DNA from: Candidatus Cryptobacteroides faecipullorum
GTDB taxonomy: Bacteria > Bacteroidota > Bacteroidia > Bacteroidales > UBA932
Assembly (NCBI GenBank): GCA_017694885.1
Contig: JADIMH010000030.1
Span: 1 to 46,483, forward strand
Length of the DNA stretch: 46,483 nt
Direction: 5' to 3'
Below the pieces are notes generated by a model. That model searched no databases, was not told the origin of the DNA, and saw only the letters and a list, made by a program, of their open reading frames with translations. The position numbers were made by a program, and so were the translations under genes. This document shows positions 15,592-24,183 of the stretch, in pieces. Every line of letters starts with the position of its first letter. Position 1 is the stretch's first letter.

Positions 15592-17040
15592 CTATTTTAT
15601 ATAATCGAAATAAAGGCAAATGTTATCATTCGAACCTATTTCAGAAGTCGGGAGCGATTCTACGCTCAAAATAATTCCGCATCTGGACTCCTGAACTGTC
15701 GCTTTGTCCGTAAACTGATATACATTGCCGACGTTGCTATATCGGGTAAACGTATTGCCTAATTCATTGACCAGATACGCGACCATATCGTCATCCATAA
15801 CCGGCAACTGCAACATAATGCGGTTGGACTTTTCCCTGGAACCTGTTTCATAACGGACCGTCACATATTTCTCGAAATGACTTGAATGGCTGTGCGAATA
15901 ATAGGCAACTGTACCTGATTCATTATAACCGTAAGGTTCTGCCTGCAAATATGACCTTAGCGTAGATTCCGGAAGCCCTACTATTTCTTCATATCCGAAA
16001 TGCACCATCTCATCGATCAGCTTCCTGTTATAATCAGAAACATATTGCAAAGTATAACGTTCGTGCGAGAAATCATCCGTGTACTCAAATGCGACAAGCT
16101 GCATTGCGTCAAGAATCATATTGACTACATACTGGGTATTAGACTTGATTTCAGGCAGAACATTGCTGAGACCTTCCGTATCGAATTCTCCGCACAGTAT
16201 GACAAATTGGTCATAGTACTCATCCGGAAGATCTCTTTTCTGGATATGATAAGAAAATCCTTTATCCGTTTCCGGCAACAATGCCCTATAGTTGTAACCT
16301 GTCGGAGCTTCCCTGTTCGTCCATTTTTCATAAACGTATGAAACGGCTATGTTGTAGTCGGAAATCTGTTCGCTGTACCTGTAGTCCATTTGACCGTTTT
16401 TAAAACGGATATTATTCTTGAATTTCAATGCTTTAATGAAATATCCATCGGTAAGGACCGAAAATCTGCTATATCCGTCTACGCCCCAGCCCGCATAATC
16501 CTTGTCACTCATGAATATCTCCACAAGGCTCGTTACAGGTTTTATATCTGCCGTTATCGGCTGCATGCTGTCTGTAATTTCGACATTCCGTACATCTATT
16601 CCCAACGTTTCGAATACCACAGGATATATCGTTTCGTTTTCCGTTATCGACAAGTCCTTAAGATCGGATTCATTGTCTAAGCTCCAGAAGCGGTATCCTT
16701 CTCCTCCCAGTCCATCCCTGAAATCGGCTATGCTGATTACGGTGTAGTTTCCAGGTGCCAGATATTTATCATACGTCAGGACATCGGAAAGCGAAGAACA
16801 GAGCTTCCCGGCTTTATCTACCAAATGGCCCTGTTCATCATAGATAAGAACCTGGAGATTCAATTTCCAGCCGTCTTTGCCCATATCGAAATCATTATCC
16901 ATGAACGGTTCGTAATCATCGAATATATGTGCAGCAGTAATACCGATCTGCGGCCGATATACGATCTCTGCATCTTTTCTGTCTGTACATGAAACGAACA
17001 CTGCCAAGATCAAGAGAAAACAAAATATTGTCTTTTTCAT
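15592..17040 (-). CDS. FimB/Mfa2-like lipoprotein, last operon gene
   Basis: A 482-aa lipoprotein with signal and lipobox (MKKTIFCFLLILAVFVSC), followed by TDRKDAE. The N-terminal domain (WKLNLQVLIYDEQGHLVDKA, then LAPGNYTVISIADF) has the beta-sandwich pattern of FimB/Mfa2-type fimbrial anchor lipoproteins. The C-terminal half (about 330-482) is unfamiliar. It is the most downstream gene of the leftward T6SS-like transcription unit, separated from the WG-repeat gene by a strong hairpin. It may therefore be an outer-membrane partner of that system rather than a fimbrial subunit, since no pilin gene is adjacent. The family assignment is moderate and the role is inference. Confidence 0.6.
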   Translation of the reverse strand: MKKTIFCFLLILAVFVSCTDRKDAEIVYRPQIGITAAHIFDDYEPFMDNDFDMGKDGWKLNLQVLIYDEQGHLVDKAGKLCSSLSDVLTYDKYLAPGNYTVISIADFRDGLGGEGYRFWSLDNESDLKDLSITENETIYPVVFETLGIDVRNVEITDSMQPITADIKPVTSLVEIFMSDKDYAGWGVDGYSRFSVLTDGYFIKALKFKNNIRFKNGQMDYRYSEQISDYNIAVSYVYEKWTNREAPTGYNYRALLPETDKGFSYHIQKRDLPDEYYDQFVILCGEFDTEGLSNVLPEIKSNTQYVVNMILDAMQLVAFEYTDDFSHERYTLQYVSDYNRKLIDEMVHFGYEEIVGLPESTLRSYLQAEPYGYNESGTVAYYSHSHSSHFEKYVTVRYETGSREKSNRIMLQLPVMDDDMVAYLVNELGNTFTRYSNVGNVYQFTDKATVQESRCGIILSVESLPTSEIGSNDNICLYFDYIK

Positions 17041-17078
17041 ATTTAAAGTGAATTATAGATTAAATGAAATGTCTATTC

Positions 17079-17120
17079 TGCAGGATCCGGAAACGGGACC
17101 CGTTTCCGGATTTCCCTGCA
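17079..17120 (-). promoter_or_regulatory. Long intercistronic hairpin
   Basis: ATCCGGAAACGGG (17085-17097) and CCCGTTTCCGGAT (17099-17111) are a perfect 13-bp inverted repeat with one central base; TGCAGG and CCTGCA extend it outward after a 3-nt bulge. It begins 5 nt after the stop codon of the WG-repeat gene. No U-run follows in the leftward transcript, so it is more likely a stabilising or attenuating structure than a complete terminator. Confidence 0.65.
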
Positions 17121-17124
17121 ATTG

Positions 17125-18339
17125 TCAGCGGGAACGAACAGGATTGTATCTATGGACAGTTACGGCAAATGTCTTCTTAAGGGTGCTGTCCTTGTAACTG
17201 ATCGTGACATTAACATCCCTTTTGATTGCCAATGCGGAAAATCTGGCTGGAATATTCATTGAGACCTTCACTTCAGCCGTTCCTTCCAGATCCCCTGTCC
17301 AGACACGCTTTACACCGTTGCATTCAAGCATAACGGCAATACCTTCGAATTTTTCATATGAAGTGTTTTTCACCGTCACCCTGAGAAAAGCCGAACCTTT
17401 GGCGTCAGCCTGCAGACTTGCCGATGAAAGCCTGATTTCAATGTCATCATCCAAAGACAACGTGTCAATCGGCTGAGGCTTTACTACTTCTTCTATTATT
17501 TCAATTGTCTTACGAGGAGTTTCAATGAATACGATAGAATCGTTCCCTGTGTTGAACTTCTTGACTCTCATAAGCGAATCCAAAGTAAGGACTCCTTCTT
17601 CATAAACCATTCTTGCCGGTGCCGGTTCTTTGATGAATTTTTGTCCGGTCGCCGATCTTGACAGTACCTTTTTCACTACCGCACGATGTTCATTGTTCTC
17701 CTGATACAATTTAATTCCATCGTCAGTGACTATTATGCATTCTCCATTGTAGACAGATGAACAGAAAGAGGCATTCTGTTTAGGATCAGCCGGAAGGTAC
17801 CTTTCTTTTCCGTTCTTGTCGATATATTTCCATCCTGTCTTTTTAATATATACTGCAGCGTAACCGCCGATGAACGGCCTTGCTTCGTCAAAAAGTACAG
17901 GGAAATTACCGACAAGCCAAACAGCTCCTTTCATCCTGTCCCTCAACCGCAGCGGGACCTCATCCTCATCGATATATCCCCATTTTTCTTTTGTCCACCA
18001 CTTGCCCGTAACGACAATGTATCCGTCATAAATATATGGATAATCAGGATGGACCGTATAATCCCCGGACAAGGACTTCACATTGCCCAAAGTATCGACA
18101 ACCCCCATTATGTGGTCGTCCTTTAAAAGAAGGGCTTTTCCTTCATTGAACTTTATATCCTGATATTCAACAGAAACGACGACGTTGTCATTGTTGTCTA
18201 TTATTCCATAAGTGTCTCCACTTTTAACCTTTGAAAGGCCATTGCCCAAATCGGTCGTTTCATCATACCCCAGAGTCTGGGCGCAGACCGGAAGCGTCTG
18301 TCCGGCCAAGACAGCCAGCATTAATAAAATTCTTTTCAT
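17125..18339 (-). CDS. Secreted WG-repeat protein with C-terminal Ig-like domain
   Basis: A 404-aa exported protein with a Sec signal peptide (MKRILLMLAVLAGQTLPVCA, cleavage before QT). Residues about 25-180 contain degenerate WG repeats (YGIIDNNDNVVV, MGVVDTLGNVK, KWGYIDEDE, GWKYIDKNGKE). A linker with an IEIIEEVVKPQP segment leads to an Ig/CARDB-like beta domain (about 300-395: LRVTVKNTSYEKFEGIAV). The same architecture, WG repeats then an Ig-like domain, is seen in the 554-aa protein at the other end of the cluster, so each signalling block has one such protein. Predicted periplasmic or surface location. Binding partner unknown. Confidence 0.75.
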   Translation of the reverse strand: MKRILLMLAVLAGQTLPVCAQTLGYDETTDLGNGLSKVKSGDTYGIIDNNDNVVVSVEYQDIKFNEGKALLLKDDHIMGVVDTLGNVKSLSGDYTVHPDYPYIYDGYIVVTGKWWTKEKWGYIDEDEVPLRLRDRMKGAVWLVGNFPVLFDEARPFIGGYAAVYIKKTGWKYIDKNGKERYLPADPKQNASFCSSVYNGECIIVTDDGIKLYQENNEHRAVVKKVLSRSATGQKFIKEPAPARMVYEEGVLTLDSLMRVKKFNTGNDSIVFIETPRKTIEIIEEVVKPQPIDTLSLDDDIEIRLSSASLQADAKGSAFLRVTVKNTSYEKFEGIAVMLECNGVKRVWTGDLEGTAEVKVSMNIPARFSALAIKRDVNVTISYKDSTLKKTFAVTVHRYNPVRSR

Positions 18340-18352
18340 ATATAAGTAACCG

Positions 18353-20011
18353 TTATTCTATTAGTCCCCATGCCCGCAATGTTTCGCCATCGCTCTGTAT
18401 GGCCTTGCGATATAAATCAGCTATAGGATCATTTCTGTCTGATATCCTCCGTCCAAACAGTTTGTATAGGCTTAGAATCTGCTTGTCTCCGCTTAATGGC
18501 AATGATCCGGATATTTTCTTCTCCATCAGATTGTTAAACGCCCAGTATACTGATTTGTAATCAGTTGTATCCGAGTTCATTGCTTCATACAGCCACTCGT
18601 TAGCTTTATCCAGATCGGGATCCATGTCAAGATACGACTGACGCATAGACGGTATGTCAAAGAATCTGTTCCCTTTTGATAGCGTCAATCCACATTCGAA
18701 TATGGCATCATGGTCATTATATGTCTTTGCTATCTTCAGAAGACCGGCATAACCGCTTCTGACCTCGGCAGAATCAGAAGAGTTGATCTGGATCAGATAA
18801 TATTTCCTGGCAGCCGGAACGTAAAGACTGTCCTCGGCCAAGACCCTGAGTTTTTCCTTGCCTGCAAGATGAAGCAATAGGCTGTCTTTCCTTTCCAACA
18901 TGGATAAAGCCTCAGTGTATATTTCTTCCGCTGTCGGCAATGATGTTTCATCCGCAACGTCAGCATCCTTGTCTTCAGGACGGAAAAGGAACAACGCCAG
19001 ACCTGCAAGTACGGCAACGGAAGTCAGTCCGGCAATCACTTTCACCTTACCGTTTCCTGAGTCATGTATGGCGAGTGACGTCCGTTCAAGATCGACCCTG
19101 AATTCGGCTACAGTGGCATATCTTTTCTGCTGGGACTTGTCCATTGCTTTCCGGATGATCCGTCTGAACTCCCGGTTTTCGATTTCTTTTAATGGCAATG
19201 CCTTGTGCAGATGAGCAGAGAGAATATCCTGGTCTGTTCCGGTAAAAGGCAAATGCCCTGTTGACAACTGGAACATCAGAACACCCAAGGCATATATATC
19301 AGTAGTGTAATTCTGATTCTTTATATCGCCGAGTACCAGTTCAGGGGCAGCATAATTGACTTTTCCGATGAATGAACCTGTCGAGGTCAGTGATTTGTCC
19401 ATGCTTTCCAGCGAAACGATCCGTTTACAGATTCCGAAATCTATAAGCTTGATTTTCCTGTCGATGGTTATCATTATATTTGACGGGTCGATATCCCTGT
19501 GAATATATCCTCTGTCATGAAGTGCCATCAGTCCTGACAAGACAGGCATCATTATCCTCTTTACGCAAGAATTCCTGTCCTTTAGATACTGTTCCCTGAT
19601 CTCCTGGGCGAAAGGTATATGCATGCCGTTCTGGTCTGTCGTGATACCATTGAGGAGATTCTCGAGCGTCACCCCGATAAGCAGTTCCATAATTACATGG
19701 TAATAGACTCTGGTTCTTGTATCTCCATCTACCTTTACATAGGACTCGACAAAGCCGTACATGTGTATCAGATTGTCATTATCAAGCTGTATCTGGGACT
19801 CTCGTCTCGCACGCTCTATGACAGGGTCAGGTATATTTTCATAGATAGCCTTGATCGCCACCGGCATCCTTTCGCCAGTGCGTTCTACGACACGATAGCC
19901 CTTAAACACACGTCCCATCCCTCCTTCTCCCAAAGGCGGCATATCGGCATCATATTCATAATATACCCCTTTCCTTTTTTCTGTATCTCCTTGTAATCTT
20001 ATTATATTCAT
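18353..20011 (-). CDS. Membrane Ser/Thr protein kinase (block 2)
   Basis: 552 aa from the ATG at 20011. This start aligns with its paralogue at 43501-45030 (both begin M-x-I, then LQG and an EK pair, then YYEYDAD and LGEGGMG). An upstream in-frame start would be TTG. All Hanks-type motifs are intact: Gly loop LGEGGMGRV, VAIK lysine, HRDIDPSN catalytic loop, DFG, and APE (AAPELVLGD). After the kinase domain comes one transmembrane helix (VIAGLTSVAVLAGLALFLF) and an extracytoplasmic tail of about 200 residues with TPR/Sel1-like helices. Predicted role: phosphorylation of threonines read by FHA proteins in this cluster, analogous to PpkA in Pseudomonas T6SS. It directly follows the pseudokinase-FHA gene. 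Confidence 0.9.
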   Translation of the reverse strand: MNIIRLQGDTEKRKGVYYEYDADMPPLGEGGMGRVFKGYRVVERTGERMPVAIKAIYENIPDPVIERARRESQIQLDNDNLIHMYGFVESYVKVDGDTRTRVYYHVIMELLIGVTLENLLNGITTDQNGMHIPFAQEIREQYLKDRNSCVKRIMMPVLSGLMALHDRGYIHRDIDPSNIMITIDRKIKLIDFGICKRIVSLESMDKSLTSTGSFIGKVNYAAPELVLGDIKNQNYTTDIYALGVLMFQLSTGHLPFTGTDQDILSAHLHKALPLKEIENREFRRIIRKAMDKSQQKRYATVAEFRVDLERTSLAIHDSGNGKVKVIAGLTSVAVLAGLALFLFRPEDKDADVADETSLPTAEEIYTEALSMLERKDSLLLHLAGKEKLRVLAEDSLYVPAARKYYLIQINSSDSAEVRSGYAGLLKIAKTYNDHDAIFECGLTLSKGNRFFDIPSMRQSYLDMDPDLDKANEWLYEAMNSDTTDYKSVYWAFNNLMEKKISGSLPLSGDKQILSLYKLFGRRISDRNDPIADLYRKAIQSDGETLRAWGLIE

Positions 20012-20021
20012 AATATTATCA

Positions 20022-21326
20022 TCAATATGCTTCAACTCTCAATTTTACTTCTCCGACAGAAATAATATCACCGGGCACTATCTTGTGTCCTTCCGCCGAA
20101 ATCCTCTCCGAATTGACAAAAGTCCCGTTCAAGGAACGGATCCACCTGCCCCGTGCGGTCTTGTCCCACTGTCCGTCTCTGACATACCATACATCAGCTT
20201 CATCATCGTATTCCATAGTGAAATGGCGTCTTGATATATATGAAGTAACGGACTCCTTGAGAGGTATCATATTGAAAATCGCATTGTCATTCCTGCCGAC
20301 CGTTATGATTCTCCTTGGCAGCTGCATCACTTCAGGAAGACGGAAATGCCTGCCGGTTTCATCTCCCTGCATAACATGAAGGGAAAGCCCGTTCTGTATT
20401 ACTTCAGGAGCTTTTACCTGACTTCCGGGCATGCTTTCATAAGTATATCCATCTTCCGGAAACTTCTTGAGGATCTCCCCGATATTCCCGGCCCGCCCGG
20501 ACGCATCGTAAGCCAGGCACAGATCCAGAATGCCGACCCAGATTTCATGGTTTTCGAGTCTTGACAGAAGATTCCTGTTCCATTCGCTGCTTCTTTCCCT
20601 GGCCAGATAGTTTACCCAGTCCGACTCGGATTGCAACCGTCCAAAAGGCAGCTCTGCCGTCAATAACTGAAACAGGACAACACCGAAAGAAAACACGTCT
20701 GCCGAAGGAAGGACAGTAGCCGAGCATTCAGGACCAAGCAGTTCCGGAGCCTTGTATGCAGCTATTCTGTCAAACAGGCCCGGACGGGATACACCGGTAC
20801 GATGAGCCCCTGGAGACATTGATTTCCTGCCGCCCCCGGCATAATCCGTCAATAAAACATTGCCGTCTTCTGTGACAAGTATTTTCTCGGGAGACAGCCG
20901 GCCATGTACCTTCCCCGATTTATGAAGGTCATCCAGTCCATACAGAATCGCTTTGGCCGTCCTGACGACATCGAATCCTTTACCCTTAGGACAGTGGAGC
21001 AGATCTTTGGCCGTTACATATTCAGACAAGAAGTACGGATTGCCTTCAGCCATGCCTGTTCCTGATACTGCAGTAAGATAGCAACTCTTTATCCGGCAAC
21101 TTTTTATCTCATTGTCAATATATGACTGCATTTCTCCCCTCTTGCGCCGTTCCGTTTTCCATAAGGGAAACAGAGTCAACGTATACTCCGTTCCGGATGG
21201 GTCGACTACCTTGAACTTCCGGGTCATATCAGACACATCAAGGACGCGCTCTACACGATACCGGCCATCGATGATATCGTGCAATCTGAAGTCACAGACC
21301 TGAATATTATTGTTTTGCATAGTCAT
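20022..21326 (-). CDS. Pseudokinase fused to FHA domain
   Basis: A 434-aa soluble protein. Residues about 20-300 have the fold pattern of a Ser/Thr kinase but have lost key residues. The VAIK lysine is absent (TLTLFPL), the catalytic loop is HGRLSPEKIL (141-150) in place of HRDxKPxN, and DFG is DYA (161-163). The structural segments YKAPELLGPE and DVFSFGVVLFQLLTAELPF are kept. Residues about 325-430 form an FHA domain with the phosphothreonine-binding signature (VGRNDN, SRRH, NGTFVN). The start overlaps the upstream zinc-ribbon FHA gene by 20 bp; a second ATG two codons later is possible. It may scaffold or allosterically regulate the adjacent active kinase. Loss of catalysis is read from the motifs, not tested. 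Confidence 0.88.
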   Translation of the reverse strand: MTMQNNNIQVCDFRLHDIIDGRYRVERVLDVSDMTRKFKVVDPSGTEYTLTLFPLWKTERRKRGEMQSYIDNEIKSCRIKSCYLTAVSGTGMAEGNPYFLSEYVTAKDLLHCPKGKGFDVVRTAKAILYGLDDLHKSGKVHGRLSPEKILVTEDGNVLLTDYAGGGRKSMSPGAHRTGVSRPGLFDRIAAYKAPELLGPECSATVLPSADVFSFGVVLFQLLTAELPFGRLQSESDWVNYLARERSSEWNRNLLSRLENHEIWVGILDLCLAYDASGRAGNIGEILKKFPEDGYTYESMPGSQVKAPEVIQNGLSLHVMQGDETGRHFRLPEVMQLPRRIITVGRNDNAIFNMIPLKESVTSYISRRHFTMEYDDEADVWYVRDGQWDKTARGRWIRSLNGTFVNSERISAEGHKIVPGDIISVGEVKLRVEAY

Positions 21327-21759
21327 CTTGCCGATTGGTATTATCTTTTCCTGTTATTATGTCAAATTCAAATTCACGTCCGCCCATTCTGATAATATCT
21401 CCAGGCTCCAGCTTTATTCCTGCACCTGCATGAACATACGTGGAATTGTCTGCCGATCTGTCTTCTATGAACCAATAGCCATCAGCGAAGAAAAGGCAAG
21501 CCTGCTCCGTATCGGCTATAGATCTGTCGTGCGGGACGGTATTCTGTCTTGAAAGCATTACCTCCGCACCTTCTTCGTACCGTTCTGCAGGCATAGGCCG
21601 TTCTCCTGGCGCAGGAATCGGTCTTAAAGTACATACAGGGATACTGCCTTCTAACGTATCGATCGGCATTTCTGCATTATCGGGCATTTCTGCCTGGCAG
21701 TTAGGACAAGTGCGCATACCCGCAATAACGGGATAACCGCAGTTTTTACATTGTATCAT
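21307..21759 (-). CDS. Zinc-ribbon plus degenerate FHA protein
   Basis: A 150-aa cytosolic protein. The N-terminus is a four-Cys zinc ribbon (MIQCKNCGYPVIAGMRTCPN: Cys 4, 7, 18, 21), followed by a Pro-rich linker and an FHA-like domain (about 65-135). The FHA core is recognisable (WFIEDRSADNSTYVHAG, LEPGDIIRMG). It is degenerate, however: the SxxH motif is replaced by TEQA and NGT by NST, so phosphothreonine binding may be lost. It begins the second signalling block, 31 nt after the 233-aa gene, and overlaps the pseudokinase gene by 20 bp. Likely a small adaptor of that kinase pair. Confidence 0.75.
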   Translation of the reverse strand: MIQCKNCGYPVIAGMRTCPNCQAEMPDNAEMPIDTLEGSIPVCTLRPIPAPGERPMPAERYEEGAEVMLSRQNTVPHDRSIADTEQACLFFADGYWFIEDRSADNSTYVHAGAGIKLEPGDIIRMGGREFEFDIITGKDNTNRQDDYAKQ

Positions 21760-21790
21760 TTTATAATCGTTATATCCGGTTTTTGTCGCA

Positions 21791-22492
21791 TTATGACAAA
21801 ATGTTCAATGATTGTACTTTGAATCTGCTTTCCATGTCTTTCTGCAAAGCATCGATTGTCGATCGGAGCTCTCTTACTCCGTTTTTCAGTTGTTTCTGAA
21901 ATGTCTGGTTATATTTAAGAACCATATCTGCAGTCCATACAGGAGAAAACCTCTCGATACCGGACCTCTGTATTATTCCGGAAATGCCGTCAGCCAAGGG
22001 AGCACATGCTTTTCCCGCCTTTCCGACTACTTTCGCACATGGAATACATCCTAATAGGTTGAGCACTCCACCGACAACATTTCCTGTAGCAAAACAGCTT
22101 ATAGCCAGACAAAGGCTACATACGATTCCTATCGGACCCGGGATGTAGCTTCCGGCCTCTACTATTACTCCTGTCAATAATGTCGTCAGTTCTGCGCATT
22201 TGGAAGTAATCTTGTTCAGGCTTTTTCTGATATTGGGAAGATTGTCATTTTTCAAATGCACAGACAATGGCTTGAATTCATCCACGATGCCTTTCCATAA
22301 AAGTCCAGCCCTGTCAAGGACAGCCTTCGGAGAATGAAAAGGATTCCCTTCAACCTGTATTGTCCCGTTCCTGGTTTTACCGCTTATTCCTTCCGTCAGT
22401 TCTTTTGTGAAATTAGCTGTTCCGTCTTTAGACAATAGTTCCGACAGGTCATATGTCAACTGTGCAAGACACTCTCTCAGGGACTGTTTCAT
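21791..22492 (-). CDS. Hydrophobic-core protein coupled to tssF, unknown
   Basis: A 233-aa protein I do not recognise. The start overlaps the tssF stop as ATGA (4 bp), so it is probably translated with the baseplate genes. The N-terminal half is helical and charged. The centre (about 115-175) is strongly hydrophobic and Gly/Cys-rich (PGPIGIVCSLCLAISCFATG, then GVLNLLGCIPCAKVV), resembling either a pair of membrane helices or the glycine-rich pre-toxin segments of polymorphic toxins. The C-terminus is a charged helix. No signal peptide. Possible roles: membrane-anchoring partner of the baseplate, since no TssL/M is present, or an effector-like cargo. Coupling to tssF favours the first. Confidence 0.6.
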   Translation of the reverse strand: MKQSLRECLAQLTYDLSELLSKDGTANFTKELTEGISGKTRNGTIQVEGNPFHSPKAVLDRAGLLWKGIVDEFKPLSVHLKNDNLPNIRKSLNKITSKCAELTTLLTGVIVEAGSYIPGPIGIVCSLCLAISCFATGNVVGGVLNLLGCIPCAKVVGKAGKACAPLADGISGIIQRSGIERFSPVWTADMVLKYNQTFQKQLKNGVRELRSTIDALQKDMESRFKVQSLNILS

Positions 22493-24183
22493 ACAATTCT
22501 CAAATTAACCGGCCATGCAAAACTTTTGCGCAGGTCAATATTTATATGAAGGGAATTGAGAAAATCCGACCCTTCTACCGTATTTTTCAATGAATCCGAA
22601 CTTATTTCAAATTGAATATCAAGACATTTTTCGATATGTTTGTCTACCGGCACGCTGCTTTCGGAAAGCGAAATATTGCAATAACCGATAGCATCCTCAC
22701 CGAAAGCTCTCATAAATTCCGCTTTACAGTACTGTAACAGATCGATTTCCGTAAACAAACGGTCATTGCTGTTAACAAAATGCTTCGCAAGCTCCTTACG
22801 GGTATTCATGCCTTTGATCTTATTACGGCCTCCGGTTGCATCTGTCAGTGCCTGAATCCGGCCGGCCGCGGCATTCGAAGAGGTCAGGGTCTCCCCCTGC
22901 TTCAGCATATTCCCCCGTTCTCCGTCCGTGACATAATAGGTCAGGACGACAGGTTGCCGGTTATTACGGGGATTACGGATAGCATATGCCCCTTCATAAG
23001 GATGTTGATTCCCTGGCCGGTAATCCGTCAATGAATCATACACTTGCATCATTGCCTGGCGCAATGACCGCAAAATGGCGCCGTCATGCAATGAACTGCT
23101 GTCTACAAATGCATAATAATCATTTACGTAATGCTGATATAAATTATTGATGTCTTCCCTGATACGTTCGCTGTCATATTGGCTGACATCAAAATCCCTT
23201 ATGAAAAATTCATGTGCCAGTTCTCCGTTTTGCGCAACATCCAGGAAATAAGATCCGGTCTTGTCGTTCTCAAGGCATTTGACAGGCTCGCTGTAACTAA
23301 GCTTCACATCCCTGATATCATAATTCACTATCGGTATTGCATTCATCAGTATTGCCGTATCGGACGGCAACGAAATGCCTTTTCCGGATTTTATCCGAAT
23401 CCACAACAGGTTTTTCCCGAGAAAAGGTTCAAGGACACTTTGCCGGTAAGAAGCCTTGATCCAGGAAGGTGTCTCCCTTCTCTGGAATACACGTTTTCCA
23501 TTGCATTTCCCGAACCGGTACAGCCATACTCCATAATGGACAAGACTTTTTTTCCAGAACTCTGCAAGCATGAAATTCGTATTCAATACATGAGGAGTCT
23601 CATCCATCAGCATCGACAAAGAAATCTGTTCATCTCCGATTTCTGCGGTCAGCCTGCCTGAAGGCAAAGGATGGGAAAATGCTATTACCGCATCTTCCAA
23701 AGTATTGATTTCTCCGAACGCATCATAAGCAAGAACCATCTCATTTGCATGCCGCGTATCCGGGCGGTCGGCTTTGACCGGATTTCGTCCAGGAGAGAGC
23801 AATGTGCCGGAAACAAAACATGCAACAAGTTTTCCCGGTACTATACGGGATCTGAATATCGGACGGAACCTGCACTTTGACGCCTTGTGTAAAAACGAGT
23901 CCGAGGAATCGAGATAAAAGGGCATGTTTTCATTACCGTTCCCGACTGCCGCTACTGCAAGGGCAGGCAAAGCCCTTATACTGTCTCCGGACAATACTTT
24001 ATTTCCGAAGTGTTCGGCCAGTCTGGTAACAGTCTGATCCATTTTACTCTCCAGCCCGCTGGCAAGATAAGCCTGCGCAACCAGCATCATTTTGGCGACA
24101 GGGTCGGACAATGAAAGATGCTGTTCTTCATCTTCAAGGAAACGCAGGATTTCCGCGACTTTATTCTGTATTTTTATATCCAT
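22489..24183 (-). CDS. tssF: T6SS baseplate protein TssF
   Basis: A 564-aa protein matching the TssF pattern. A helical N-terminus contains the DPVAKMMLVAQAYLASGLES segment, equivalent to the conserved DP..ERL..A.A.L of TssF, followed by the strand CRFRPIFRSRIVPGKLVACF, equivalent to the FRT..PV region. Length is close to proteobacterial TssF (about 590-620). TssF and TssG form the wedge of the T6SS baseplate around VgrG. Its ATG shares one base with the tssE stop (TAATG), and the next gene starts within its stop. The assignment rests on pattern and position, in a gene order tssG-tssK-tssE-tssF. Confidence 0.75.
   Translation of the reverse strand: MDIKIQNKVAEILRFLEDEEQHLSLSDPVAKMMLVAQAYLASGLESKMDQTVTRLAEHFGNKVLSGDSIRALPALAVAAVGNGNENMPFYLDSSDSFLHKASKCRFRPIFRSRIVPGKLVACFVSGTLLSPGRNPVKADRPDTRHANEMVLAYDAFGEINTLEDAVIAFSHPLPSGRLTAEIGDEQISLSMLMDETPHVLNTNFMLAEFWKKSLVHYGVWLYRFGKCNGKRVFQRRETPSWIKASYRQSVLEPFLGKNLLWIRIKSGKGISLPSDTAILMNAIPIVNYDIRDVKLSYSEPVKCLENDKTGSYFLDVAQNGELAHEFFIRDFDVSQYDSERIREDINNLYQHYVNDYYAFVDSSSLHDGAILRSLRQAMMQVYDSLTDYRPGNQHPYEGAYAIRNPRNNRQPVVLTYYVTDGERGNMLKQGETLTSSNAAAGRIQALTDATGGRNKIKGMNTRKELAKHFVNSNDRLFTEIDLLQYCKAEFMRAFGEDAIGYCNISLSESSVPVDKHIEKCLDIQFEISSDSLKNTVEGSDFLNSLHINIDLRKSFAWPVNLRIV

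Noticed and set aside
15219..15762. Long overlapping open frames across the 52-bp array on both strands
   Set aside because: All frames stay open merely because the repeat lacks stops; the period is not a multiple of three, so no repeating protein unit results, and no start context is convincing.
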